A DNA stretch of 7,080 nucleotides. Origin: Pseudomonadota bacterium. Its GTDB lineage: Bacteria > Pseudomonadota > Alphaproteobacteria > Rhizobiales > Rhizobiaceae. Location of the stretch: NCBI GenBank assembly GCA_023433855.1, contig JAEYTV010000543.1:1-7080 (forward strand), in the 5' to 3' direction. Under the pieces are notes generated by a model. The model was not told the origin of the DNA. It saw only the letters and a list, made by a program, of their open reading frames with translations, and did no database searches. Of this stretch, positions 1 to 5,782 are shown piece by piece. Both the position numbers and the translations under genes were made by a program. Every line of letters starts with the position of its first letter. The stretch's first letter is position 1.

Positions 1-148
1 GATCGGTATAACCCAGACGGACAATCCGCCCCGTCATCTGGTACTGGGTGCTCTCGCCTACGACAACGTGACCAAGAAGCTCAAGGAGCGGCTGTCGCAG
101 ATCGAGGCGCTGAAAGACACGAGCCTCGCAGCCGATTTCCCCCAGTAG
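1..148 (+). CDS. C-terminal end of a short-chain dehydrogenase/reductase (SDR), 5' truncated by the window
   Basis: Only the last 48 codons are present (reading frame from base 2, TAG at 146-148). The fragment contains DNPPRHLVLGALAYDNVTKKL followed by a charged helix and the tail LAADFPQ. This pattern, a PPRHLVLG-type strand then a helix with repeated Lys/Leu, is the typical C-terminus of classical NAD(P)-dependent SDR oxidoreductases, where it helps close the substrate pocket. The Rossmann fold and the catalytic Ser-Tyr-Lys lie outside the window, so substrate and cofactor cannot be stated. It is followed by 118 bases before the DUF2948 gene and is probably a separate transcription unit. 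Identification rests on family resemblance of a short tail, so it is moderately sure only. Confidence 0.7.
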   Translation, partial: IGITQTDNPPRHLVLGALAYDNVTKKLKERLSQIEALKDTSLAADFPQ

Positions 149-266
149 CGCAGGAACGGCGAGCAAAGCCGCGCGCCGCTGGCCCGTTGCGTCCTGCTGG
201 CAGGCATCCTATTTCAACTCGGGGAACAATTGCGTAAACAAACGCCTCGATTGGATAGTGGAAGCG

Positions 267-698
267 ATGACCGACCTTAAGCTGCTAGCTCTGGATGCCG
301 ACGATCTCGGCATTATCTCCGCCCACATGCAGGATGCCGTCTTCAAGGTCGGCGACGTTCGCTGGTCGCCGGGCGAAAAGACGCTGTCGCTGGCAGCAAA
401 CCGCTTCGTATGGGAAGTGGCCGGCAAGAAGCGCAAGGGATATGAACGTCGTCGCTCCGGATTGGTGTTCAAGCGTGTGGAGACCGTTCGCTCCACCGGA
501 ATCGATCGCAACAGCAAGGACGAGGTGCTCTCACTCCTCGCAATCACCTTCGCCCAGAAGGGGGAAGGTCCCGAAGGCACGGTGGAGCTGGTTCTTTCCG
601 GGGGGTCGACCATAGCACTCGACGTCGAATGCATAGAAGTAGCTCTTGCAGATGTCGGCGGCGCGTGGGAAACCGCATCGAGACCCCGCCATCCTTGA
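267..698 (+). CDS. DUF2948 family protein (conserved alphaproteobacterial hypothetical)
   Basis: The protein has 143 residues and starts MTDLKLLALDADDL. This matches the DUF2948 family, small soluble proteins that sit directly upstream of hisD in many Rhizobiales; their function is not known. The sequence shows two similar halves of mixed strands, with conserved stretches ISAHMQDAV (about residues 18-26), NRFVWE (45-50) and, near the end, the family-typical ECIEVALADVGGAW. No signal peptide or membrane segment is visible. ATG 267 is preferred over an in-frame GTG at 258 because family members begin MTDLKLLAL and GGAAG-like purines (about 260-264) precede it. The stop lies 35 bases before hisD, suggesting co-transcription. 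A role in histidine synthesis is only suggested by position. Confidence 0.88.
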   Translation: MTDLKLLALDADDLGIISAHMQDAVFKVGDVRWSPGEKTLSLAANRFVWEVAGKKRKGYERRRSGLVFKRVETVRSTGIDRNSKDEVLSLLAITFAQKGEGPEGTVELVLSGGSTIALDVECIEVALADVGGAWETASRPRHP

Positions 699-717
699 CG
701 GGGAGGTCGGTATCTTC

Positions 718-726
718 GAGAAGGAA
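718..726 (+). promoter_or_regulatory. Ribosome binding site that fixes the hisD start
   Basis: GAGAAGGAA lies 7-8 bases before ATG 734. It supports this start over the upstream TTG at 629 in the same open frame, which would overlap the preceding gene by 70 bases and add 35 residues foreign to the family. Confidence 0.65.
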
Positions 727-733
727 TTCCCGC

Positions 734-2032
734 ATGGCAATCTGGCTTGAACAGACATCGCAGGGCTTCGAGGCCGATTTCGCCGCGTTTCTTTCGACCA
801 AGCGCGAAGTGTCCCAAGACGTCAATGCCGTCGTCGCCGCCATCATCGAGGACGTGCGCGCGCGAGGCGATGCTGCACTGGTTGACTATTCGCGACGCTT
901 CGATGGCGTTGACCTGGCTGAAGCCGGAATCCGGGTGACGGAGGCCGAGATCGATGCTGCAGTAGCGCAAACGGAGCCGGCAGTGCTTGAGGCGCTGAAG
1001 TTCGCCGCCGAACGGATCGAGCGGCATCATGCTAGGCAGATGCCCAAGGACGACATCTACGAGGATGCGATCGGCGTTGGACTTGGCTCGCGGTGGACAG
1101 CGATCGATGCCGTGGGTCTCTACGTACCCGGGGGGACGGCGAGCTATCCGAGCTCGGTGCTCATGAATGCCGTGCCGGCCCGGGTCGCTGGCGTGCCGAG
1201 GGTGGTCATGGTCGTTCCTGCCGGCGGCGGAAAGATAAACCCTGCCGTTCTGGCAGCCGCGCGGATTGCCGAAGTAACGGAGATCTTCCGTATCGGGGGT
1301 GCGCAAGCAGTCGCGGCGCTAGCCTACGGAACCGAAACGATCCGGCCTGTGGCAAAGATCGTCGGGCCGGGCAACGCCTATGTCGCTGCAGCGAAGCGGC
1401 AGGTGTTCGGCACGGTCGGGATCGACATGATCGCTGGTCCCTCCGAAGTTCTGGTCATCGCCGACAGGAACAACAATCCGGATTGGCTGGCCGCCGACCT
1501 TCTCGCCCAGGCAGAACACGATCCAGGGGCCCAGGCCATCCTCGTCACCGACGACGCCGAGCTTGGCCGCGCGGTCGAGGCTGCCGTGGAGCGGCAGTTG
1601 AAAACGCTTTCGCGCTCCGAGACCGCAGCGGCGAGCTGGCGGGACTACGGCGCGATCATCGTGGTGCCTGAGTTGAAGGACGCATTGCCTCTTGCGAACC
1701 GGATTGCCGCCGAACATCTCGAGCTCGCCGTGGACGATCCGGACGCCCTCCTGCCGCAGATCCGCAATGCAGGGGCGATCTTCATCGGCTCCCACACGCC
1801 GGAGGTGATCGGCGACTATGTCGGCGGCTCCAACCATGTCCTGCCGACGGCTCGCTCCGCGCGGTTTTCCTCCGGGCTGACGGTGCTTGATTTCGTCAAG
1901 CGTACCTCGATCCTCCGCCTTGGAGCAGCGCAGCTCCGCCAGCTTGCTCCGGCAGCGATCACGCTCGCGCGTTCCGAAGGCCTCGATGCCCATGCCCGCT
2001 CCGTCGCAATCCGCCTGAATGACGGAGGTTAA
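734..2032 (+). CDS. hisD: Histidinol dehydrogenase
   Basis: This 432-residue protein catalyses the last two steps of histidine biosynthesis: NAD-dependent, zinc-dependent oxidation of L-histidinol through histidinal to L-histidine, in the cytoplasm as a homodimer. The length is normal for the family. The signature region runs from about 207 ([20 protein letters not shown]) through [15 protein letters not shown] (230-244). The catalytic pair is Glu327-His328 in AAEHLEL. The expected zinc ligands are present: Gln259 and His262 in [10 protein letters not shown], Asp361 in [13 protein letters not shown], and His420 in EGLDAHARS. The NAD-site glycine run [10 protein letters not shown] is at 161-170. 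All key residues are intact, so the enzyme should be active. It is followed 3 bases later by the UPF0262 gene, whose Shine-Dalgarno sequence lies inside the last hisD codons, so the two are probably translationally coupled. Confidence 0.98.
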   Translation: MAIWLEQTSQGFEADFAAFLSTKREVSQDVNAVVAAIIEDVRARGDAALVDYSRRFDGVDLAEAGIRVTEAEIDAAVAQTEPAVLEALKFAAERIERHHARQMPKDDIYEDAIGVGLGSRWTAIDAVGLYVPGGTASYPSSVLMNAVPARVAGVPRVVMVVPAGGGKINPAVLAAARIAEVTEIFRIGGAQAVAALAYGTETIRPVAKIVGPGNAYVAAAKRQVFGTVGIDMIAGPSEVLVIADRNNNPDWLAADLLAQAEHDPGAQAILVTDDAELGRAVEAAVERQLKTLSRSETAAASWRDYGAIIVVPELKDALPLANRIAAEHLELAVDDPDALLPQIRNAGAIFIGSHTPEVIGDYVGGSNHVLPTARSARFSSGLTVLDFVKRTSILRLGAAQLRQLAPAAITLARSEGLDAHARSVAIRLNDGG

Positions 2033-2035
2033 TGG

Positions 2036-2509
2036 ATGGGGGGAAAGGACTTCCGGCTTGCGGATGTCATTCTGGACGGCTCCATCGGGCGCTCGACGCC
2101 AGACGTCGAACACGAACGGGCGGTCGCCATCTTCGACCTCGTCGAGGAAAACTCCTTCGAGCCGGTAGGTCACGCAGGCGGTCCATACAAGCTCACCCTC
2201 TCTCTGGTAGATTCCAAACTGGTGCTCGGGATCACCACGGAAAAGGGGGACGATGTCGCAACCCACATCCTTTCGCTGACGCCATTCAGGCGGATCATCA
2301 AGGACTACTTCATGATCTGCGAGAGCTATTACGAAGCCATCCGGTCTTCGACGCCGAGCCGCATCGAGGCGATCGACATGGGCAGGCGCGGCATACACAA
2401 CGAAGGCTCGCAGACCTTGCTGGATCGGCTGGACGGTAAGATCAGGGTCGATTTCGACACCGCCAGGAGGCTGTTCACCCTCGTTTGCGTGCTCTACTGG
2501 CGCGGTTGA
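2036..2509 (+). CDS. UPF0262 family protein
   Basis: The 157-residue protein begins [14 protein letters not shown] and belongs to UPF0262, a family largely restricted to alphaproteobacteria and usually found next to hisD. Its function is unknown. Strongly conserved blocks are visible: [19 protein letters not shown] (about 17-35), the run [27 protein letters not shown] (about 77-103), [13 protein letters not shown] and the terminal [10 protein letters not shown]. No membrane or export signals are seen. ATG 2036 follows GGAGG (2024-2028) by 7 bases; the ATG at 2032, which overlaps the hisD stop, is in another frame and is rejected. Two bases separate its stop from the next start. The fixed neighbourhood suggests co-expression with histidine synthesis, but that is inference. 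Confidence 0.93.
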   Translation: MGGKDFRLADVILDGSIGRSTPDVEHERAVAIFDLVEENSFEPVGHAGGPYKLTLSLVDSKLVLGITTEKGDDVATHILSLTPFRRIIKDYFMICESYYEAIRSSTPSRIEAIDMGRRGIHNEGSQTLLDRLDGKIRVDFDTARRLFTLVCVLYWRG

Positions 2510-2511
2510 GC

Positions 2512-2991
2512 ATGGAACGGTTGACCGACCCCGAGCAGAGCGGCAAGAAGCCGGCAGCCGTCCTCTTCATGTGCGGTTTCAATGCCATTCGTTCTCCCAT
2601 GGCCGAAGCCATTGCAAAGCGCCTCCTGCCACCCGATATCTATGTGCAGTCGGCCGGTGTCCGTTCCGGCGAGCGTGATCCCTTCGTGGATGTGGTTCTG
2701 GATGAGGTCGGTCTCTCCATCGGCCGGCACCAGCCCCGGACGATGGATGACTTGGAAGATGATTATTTCGACCTCATTGTCACGCTGACGCCGGAAGCAC
2801 ATCATGCCGCATTGGAGCTTACTCGCACCAACGCCGTTGAGGTCGTTTATTGGCCGACGATGGATCCGACTGCGGCCGCCGGTACCCGCGATCAGATGCT
2901 GGATGCCTATCGGGAGGTTCGCGATCATCTCTGGAACCTGATCCAGGAGCGTCTGGCGGGGCGAAGCGGACATCCTGCGGAGACCGCGTAG
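2512..2991 (+). CDS. Low-molecular-weight protein-tyrosine-phosphatase family protein (arsenate-reductase-like fold)
   Basis: This 159-residue protein has the low-molecular-weight phosphatase P-loop CX5R: Cys21 to Arg27 in LFMCGFNAIRSPMAEA. The cysteine would be the nucleophile and the arginine would bind phosphate. YVQSAGVRSG (44-53) is the usual following strand and loop. WPTMDPT (114-120) supplies the Asp118-Pro119 pair typical of the general-acid loop. The same fold serves tyrosine phosphatases and thioredoxin-linked arsenate reductases; the distal resolving cysteines of ArsC are absent (Cys21 is the only cysteine seen), so phosphatase is favoured, substrate unknown. ATG 2512 lies 2 bases after the UPF0262 stop and no good Shine-Dalgarno precedes it, so it probably depends on coupling. 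A longer GTG start at 2485 would overlap the upstream gene. This gene occupies the same place in related rhizobia. Confidence 0.87.
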   Translation: MERLTDPEQSGKKPAAVLFMCGFNAIRSPMAEAIAKRLLPPDIYVQSAGVRSGERDPFVDVVLDEVGLSIGRHQPRTMDDLEDDYFDLIVTLTPEAHHAALELTRTNAVEVVYWPTMDPTAAAGTRDQMLDAYREVRDHLWNLIQERLAGRSGHPAETA

Positions 2992-3017
2992 AGAGTGCAA
3001 ATAGCGAGAAAGCAAGG

Positions 3018-3046
3018 TTCACAAAGCCGACACGATTGTGTAGTTT
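3018..3046 (+). promoter_or_regulatory. Candidate promoter for infA
   Basis: TTCACA (3018-3023, one mismatch to TTGACA) is followed after 17 bases by TAGTTT (3041-3046, a poor -10). It lies in the 126-base gap between the phosphatase gene and infA, where a separate promoter would be expected. The match is weak and read-through from upstream is an alternative. Confidence 0.27.
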
Positions 3047-3117
3047 CCGCCCAAATTTCCGGGGCGAGCGGCTCCATCCGGCTGCACCTGCATCAAACAT
3101 AGAAAGAAAACCAGTAG

Positions 3118-3336
3118 ATGGCTAAAGAAGAAGTCCTTGAATTCCCGGGCGTCGTCACCGAATTGCTGCCCAACGCAACCTTTCGGGTGAAGCTTGAAAA
3201 TGAACACGAGATTATTGCTCATACCGCTGGCCGCATGCGCAAGAACCGCATCCGCGTTCTCGCCGGCGACAAGGTGCTCGTCGAAATGACCCCCTACGAC
3301 CTCACCAAGGGGCGTATCACCTACCGCTTCAAATAA
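3118..3336 (+). CDS. infA: Translation initiation factor IF-1
   Basis: The 72-residue protein [20 protein letters not shown]... is a complete IF-1, a single S1/OB-fold domain that binds the 30S A site next to IF-2 and IF-3 during initiation. The family's exact length and core are present, including [20 protein letters not shown] (about 22-41), [19 protein letters not shown] (44-62) and the ending [11 protein letters not shown] 3118 is preceded by an A-rich stretch (GAAAGAAAA) rather than a clear Shine-Dalgarno. The 24-base gap to maf suggests the two are transcribed together, an arrangement known in rhizobia. Confidence 0.98.
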   Translation: MAKEEVLEFPGVVTELLPNATFRVKLENEHEIIAHTAGRMRKNRIRVLAGDKVLVEMTPYDLTKGRITYRFK

Positions 3337-3360
3337 ATTCTCTCCCTTGCGGCGGTCCTT

Positions 3361-3981
3361 ATGGCACTGGAACAAAAGCTGATCTTGGCATCCGGTTCTC
3401 CGCGCCGCCTTGATCTTCTCAATCAGGCGGGTATCCAGCCCAGCCGGCTGATGCCGATGGATATCGACGAAACACCGAAGAGATCCGAGCATCCGCGGTC
3501 ACTCGCACGCCGGCTTTCCGGAGAAAAGGCCGAAGCCGCCTATGCCGCGATCAAGGGTGATCCCGCGTGGCAGCACAGCTATGTGCTGTCGGCAGATACG
3601 GTGGTGGCCGTGGGGCGCCGCATCCTGGAAAAGACCGAGTATACCGAGGAAGCCTCCGCCGCCCTGCATCTTCTATCGGGCCGGGGCCACTGGGTTTACA
3701 CCGGCATCTGCCTGGTGACGCCGGGCGGGCAGTTCCGCCAGAAGGTCGTGCAGACGAAGGTCCGCTTCAAGCGGCTCTCTCCCATTGAGATCGAAGGCTA
3801 CATCGCGTCCGGGCAATGGCGCGGCAAGGCTGGCGCTTACGCGATCCAGGGTATTGCCGGTTCGTTCGTGCAGAAGCTCGTGGGGTCCTACACCAATGTC
3901 GTCGGCCTTCCTCTCTACGAGGTGACCTCGTTGTTGGCAGGCGAAGGATTCGATGTGGCGGCGGCGTGGCCCGACGGTTGA
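3361..3981 (+). CDS. maf: Maf family nucleoside triphosphate pyrophosphatase, YhdE-type (probable dTTP/UTP pyrophosphatase)
   Basis: This 206-residue protein hydrolyses nucleoside triphosphates to monophosphate plus pyrophosphate, preventing incorporation of modified nucleotides; some Maf proteins also affect septation. Family motifs are in order: the P-loop-like LASGSPRR (9-16), DIDE (34-37), SADT with the expected catalytic Asp79 (77-80), [10 protein letters not shown] (155-164) and [10 protein letters not shown] (175-184). The GKAGAY-IQG form is characteristic of the YhdE subgroup, which prefers dTTP and UTP, rather than the YceF subgroup that acts on 7-methyl-GTP. The start at ATG 3361 gives the canonical N-terminus [11 protein letters not shown]. 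No strong Shine-Dalgarno is seen, which fits coupling to infA 24 bases upstream. Rhizobia usually have a second maf elsewhere, so this copy may be named differently in databases. Confidence 0.94.
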   Translation: MALEQKLILASGSPRRLDLLNQAGIQPSRLMPMDIDETPKRSEHPRSLARRLSGEKAEAAYAAIKGDPAWQHSYVLSADTVVAVGRRILEKTEYTEEASAALHLLSGRGHWVYTGICLVTPGGQFRQKVVQTKVRFKRLSPIEIEGYIASGQWRGKAGAYAIQGIAGSFVQKLVGSYTNVVGLPLYEVTSLLAGEGFDVAAAWPDG

Positions 3982-4046
3982 TGATCCGGGCTGTGCGATC
4001 ATCGGGCTGAGCCTGATACCTCGCGACGGAAAGGAGTGTTCACATC

Positions 4047-4262
4047 ATGGCAGATCACCCGATCAGGACGGGCGGCAAGGTCGAGCCGCTCAGGAAGGCC
4101 AGACCGTGCCCAGAATGCGGCAAACCCTCGTCGCGTGAGGATTATCCCTTCTGTTCCGACCGATGCCGTACCCTCGACCTTTCGCGTTGGCTGAAGGGCT
4201 CCTATGCCATTCCCGTTGCCGACGATGAGGCAAAGGCGGACGGGTCCGACGAACGCGAGTGA
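4047..4262 (+). CDS. yacG: DNA gyrase inhibitor YacG (zinc-binding)
   Basis: The 71-residue protein has the YacG zinc finger: Cys21 and Cys24 in RPCPECGKPS, then Cys36 and Cys40 in YPFCSDRCRTLDL (C-X2-C-X11-C-X3-C). RWLKGSYAIP (48-57) follows, as expected, and the acidic tail DDEAKADGSDERE is typical. In E. coli YacG binds GyrB and blocks DNA binding by gyrase, protecting cells against gyrase poisons; the same role here is inferred from family. ATG 4047 follows GGAAAGGAG (4028-4036) by 10 bases. It lies 65 bases after maf, a frequent yacG partner in alphaproteobacteria, and is the last recognisable backbone protein gene before the tRNA. Confidence 0.95.
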   Translation: MADHPIRTGGKVEPLRKARPCPECGKPSSREDYPFCSDRCRTLDLSRWLKGSYAIPVADDEAKADGSDERE

Positions 4263-4467
4263 GGGCATTTTTCATCGACGCCTCCTTGAAACTGCGTTCG
4301 CCTGCTTGCCGACCGCAGACGCGCTTTCACGGCCCGGATCGGGCGGGCGACGGCGCATCTGGACAGCTGACGGATTGCAGGGGCCGCGCGAGCACCATCA
4401 AGGTCGTTCGGGCTTCGGCCGGATTGTTGATGTCGAACAAACATGTCAAAAAAGTCGAGGGGGGCGC
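4263..4467. other. Non-coding spacer after yacG
   Basis: I see no convincing gene here; the open frames lack Shine-Dalgarno sequences and family resemblance. There is a compact hairpin GCCCG-GAT-CGGGC at 4332-4344 without a following T-run, and an A-rich stretch around 4447-4453. No clear intrinsic terminator for the upstream genes is visible. Confidence 0.5.
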
Positions 4468-4495
4468 TGGACATGGCCGAACAAGATGTTATAAC
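4468..4495 (+). promoter_or_regulatory. Promoter of the tRNA-Phe gene
   Basis: TGGACA (4468-4473, five of six match to TTGACA) is followed after 16 bases by TATAAC (4490-4495, five of six match to TATAAT). Transcription would begin near 4502, about 55 bases before the mature tRNA. It is the best sigma-70-type match I found in the window and is placed as expected for a stable RNA gene. Confidence 0.65.
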
Positions 4496-4556
4496 CCGCT
4501 CGCTTCCGGGGGAGACGCCCCCGCCGGCCTTGCCGGAGGGCGGATGACGCCCCGAT

Positions 4557-4632
4557 GCCCGGATAGCTCAGTTGGTAGAGCAGCGGATTGAAAATCCGCG
4601 TGTCGGTGGTTCAAATCCGCCTCCGGGCACCA
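4557..4632 (+). tRNA. tRNA-Phe (anticodon GAA)
   Basis: The 76-base sequence folds as a full cloverleaf. Acceptor stem GCCCGGA (4557-4563) pairs with TCCGGGC (4622-4628), followed by A and an encoded CCA (4630-4632). The anticodon stem GCGGA/TCCGC (4583-4587, 4595-4599) closes the loop TTGAAAA, giving anticodon GAA at 4590-4592. The T-loop TTCAAAT is canonical. It decodes phenylalanine codons and is intact. A TTTTT run follows directly after CCA. Phage and island integrases commonly use tRNA 3' ends as attachment sites, and everything to the right of this gene looks accessory, so its 3' half is a candidate attachment core. Confidence 0.97.
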
Positions 4633-4710
4633 TTTTTCTGCAATAATATCAATAAGTTACAGTGTGGTGCGGCAACTAACGCGCTGTAGCTTCAGGTGTC
4701 TACGACGGCT

Positions 4711-4805
4711 TATACCGTTTCCATACCGTTTTCGTTTTCATCAGGCGGTATCAGCGTTTGTCCACGGACTGGGCGCTTCAAGTCATACCGCTTTCTATAC
4801 CGTTG
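4711..4805. repeat. Five copies of a 10-base repeat, consensus NATACCGYYT (candidate integrase arm sites or iterons)
   Basis: Copies are TATACCGTTT (4711-4720), CATACCGTTT (4722-4731), an inverted copy at 4743-4752 (GATACCGCCT on the - strand), CATACCGCTT (4784-4793) and TATACCGTTG (4796-4805). The first two start 11 bases apart and the last two 12 apart, so each pair lies on about the same face of the helix. The cluster begins 79 bases after the tRNA. Arrays of this kind next to a tRNA are often arm-type binding sites of a tyrosine integrase or its accessory protein; a replication or repressor site is possible. The spacing is too tight and the repeats too short for CRISPR. Confidence 0.6.
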
Positions 4806-4806
4806 A

Positions 4807-4916
4807 GTGCGATGGGGGGATTCGAACCTCCGTACCTTCCTCGTCAGCATGCTCTCCGCGGGTCTAACGATCGCGGCTCTCGGCTGGGGCTCGCTCATCC
4901 ATCGAGCTTCATCGCC
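4807..4916 (-). pseudogene. Degenerate tRNA-like sequence
   Basis: Reading the - strand, an acceptor-like stem GGCGATG (4916-4910) pairs over six positions with CATCGC (4814-4809). A D-arm GCTC-loop-GAGC (4907-4893, loop GATGGAT) and a T-arm containing the exact B-box GGTTCGAATCC are in the right order. However, about 61 bases separate the D-arm and T-arm where 23 are usual, I cannot find a 5-bp anticodon stem with a 7-base loop, base 8 is A instead of T, the T-stem has one A-C mismatch and no CCA follows. A 5-bp stem CCGCG/CGCGG with an 11-base loop lies in the middle. It is probably a tRNA remnant or mimic; an unusual functional tRNA with a very long variable region or insertion is less likely. 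Confidence 0.5.
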
Positions 4917-4988
4917 CTAAAATTCTGTTCCGGGTAGCTGCAAGATTCGATGTCGACCTCGCTCTAATCGCCGGCTACTCTCCTCGCC

Positions 4989-5129
4989 ATGACACAAGAC
5001 CCCGACCAAATCGCCGCCCGCCGCCGTAAGCTCGCCGCCAACAAGGAAAGAATGGCCGCGCGCTGGCTCCAGGCCGAGATCGACGTCGCCGTCCGCGAAC
5101 TTGCACTGCTCAATCCGACAATCCACTGA
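4989..5129 (+). CDS. Small basic hypothetical protein, 46 residues
   Basis: The short frame MTQDPDQIAARRRKLAANKE... ends at TGA 5127-5129. The protein is probably one long helix, with a basic stretch (Arg11-Lys14, Lys19, Arg21, Arg25) and a more hydrophobic C-terminal half (IDVAVRELALL). I do not recognise a family. No Shine-Dalgarno precedes ATG 4989; a second in-frame ATG at 5052 is preceded by AAGGA (5044-5048 region) and would give a 25-residue product, so the start is uncertain. A -10-like TCTAAT at 4963-4968 lies upstream without a matching -35. Support comes from even codon use like its neighbours and from the 10-base gap to the next gene. It may be the first gene of the small-gene cluster. 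Confidence 0.5.
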   Translation: MTQDPDQIAARRRKLAANKERMAARWLQAEIDVAVRELALLNPTIH

Positions 5130-5139
5130 CGAGGCCGAC

Positions 5140-5424
5140 ATGGGCATTACAGTCTACGCTTACGAGGTCCACCCTGGCGTCTCTCGACCGAGCGGGTTCT
5201 CGAACTCGGTTGAGGAGGCCCTTCGTGAGCTTCGCCTTGTTCGCGAGGAGATGTTGCTCGAGGACGACATTAAGGAGCTGCCGTCCTCGCACGTGTACGC
5301 CTACGATCTGTACCGCCCGGATCTCGAACAACTCCTGTCCGTCCTCAACGCAGATGCCGAACTCGGTGACCTCATCCTCACTGGAAAGCGCGTCGTCCTT
5401 GAGGAGCCGCAGGGAACCTCCTGA
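5140..5424 (+). CDS. Acidic hypothetical protein, 94 residues
   Basis: The protein begins MGITVYAYEVHPGVS and I do not recognise a family. It is strongly acidic: about 18 Asp/Glu against 8 Lys/Arg. A notable internal echo is ITVYAYEV (3-10) and SHVYAYDL (50-57), which suggests two similar strands, separated by a long charged helix (about 24-43). No signal peptide, membrane segment or metal-binding motif is visible. ATG 5140 is chosen over an upstream TTG at 5101 because GAGG (5131-5134) lies 5 bases before it and the longer form would overlap the preceding gene. Its stop overlaps the next start (TGATG at 5422-5426), so the two genes are translationally coupled and probably act together. Confidence 0.75.
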   Translation: MGITVYAYEVHPGVSRPSGFSNSVEEALRELRLVREEMLLEDDIKELPSSHVYAYDLYRPDLEQLLSVLNADAELGDLILTGKRVVLEEPQGTS

Positions 5425-5711
5425 TGCTCGACCCCGAGTACGATACAGTCCGAGACTGGTTGCGCATGCGATGGATCCCCGGAGATCCGTCTGGCGACGA
5501 CATTGTGCGGTACGATGACTACCTGGCTCTCTCTGACGAAGAAAGATCATCAGCGATCCGTGAGATGTCTGACCGGGACGCTGAGTTCTACATCGAACTC
5601 GAAACCGCGCGGGCGCTGTACGTCGATCCCGTCGACCGCGAGAGCGGCATCACCGAAGCCAAAGTCGCACGGTATGAACGGTATCGGTGGGATACTCCAG
5701 ACTCCGCTTGA
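5424..5711 (+). CDS. Highly acidic hypothetical protein, 95 residues
   Basis: The protein begins MLDPEYDTVRDWLRMRW and no family is recognised. It has about 25 Asp/Glu and 13 Lys/Arg, giving a net charge near -12, with many aromatic residues (seven Tyr, four Trp). DDYLALSDEERSSAIREMSDRDAEFY (31-56) looks like a helix pair. No metal-binding or catalytic motif is evident, and there is no export signal. The ATG shares a base with the stop of the previous gene, and AGGGA (about 5411-5415) serves as ribosome binding site. Strong acidity with small size is seen in phage-encoded DNA mimics, but also in many unrelated proteins, so no function is proposed. Confidence 0.75.
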   Translation: MLDPEYDTVRDWLRMRWIPGDPSGDDIVRYDDYLALSDEERSSAIREMSDRDAEFYIELETARALYVDPVDRESGITEAKVARYERYRWDTPDSA

Positions 5712-5735
5712 CTCTCCAGGCAGCAAGAACAAAAT
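5708..5735 (+). promoter_or_regulatory. Candidate promoter for the genes from 5783 onward
   Basis: CTTGACT at 5707-5713 contains TTGACT, five of six matches to the -35 consensus and the CTTGAC form favoured in alphaproteobacteria. CAAAAT (5730-5735, four of six) follows after 16 bases. It lies in the 71-base gap after the acidic gene pair, with the -35 over the previous stop codon. Transcription would start about 40 bases before ATG 5783. Confidence 0.38.
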
Positions 5736-5770
5736 AGGAACGAAATCCGTTGACGGTGGATATCATTCCT

Positions 5771-5776
5771 AGGAGG
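5771..5776 (+). promoter_or_regulatory. Strong Shine-Dalgarno AGGAGG
   Basis: A full AGGAGG lies 6 bases before ATG 5783. It decides this start over the in-frame TTG at 5750 and predicts the strongest translation initiation in the accessory part of the window. Confidence 0.8.
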
Positions 5777-5782
5777 TCTCTC

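Noticed and set aside
150..197. Long interrupted hairpin after the SDR stop (GCAGGAACGG with CCGTT and CCTGC) as a terminator
   Set aside because: The stem has a bulge, the loop is long and no T-run follows; not strong enough to call.
258..266. GTG start adding three residues to the DUF2948 protein
   Set aside because: Family members begin at MTDLKLLAL, and ATG 267 has purines at suitable spacing.
209..2398. Long - strand open frames opposite the DUF2948 protein, hisD and UPF0262 genes
   Set aside because: They mirror well-identified + strand genes in GC-rich DNA, have no family resemblance and would be large antisense overlaps.
2032..2439. Frame starting at the ATG overlapping the hisD stop
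   Set aside because: It gives an Arg/Gly/His-rich product with no family match and runs inside the UPF0262 gene in another frame.
4259..4591. Open frame of 110 codons between yacG and the tRNA
   Set aside because: It starts inside the yacG end, runs through the promoter into the tRNA gene, and is low-complexity Arg/Gly-rich; no Shine-Dalgarno.
4711..4805. CRISPR array
   Set aside because: Repeats are only 10 bases, spacing is irregular, one is inverted, and no cas gene is present.
4664..4898. Short open frames on both strands across the repeat cluster and tRNA-like sequence
   Set aside because: They cross the repeats, lack ribosome binding sites and show no protein-like pattern.
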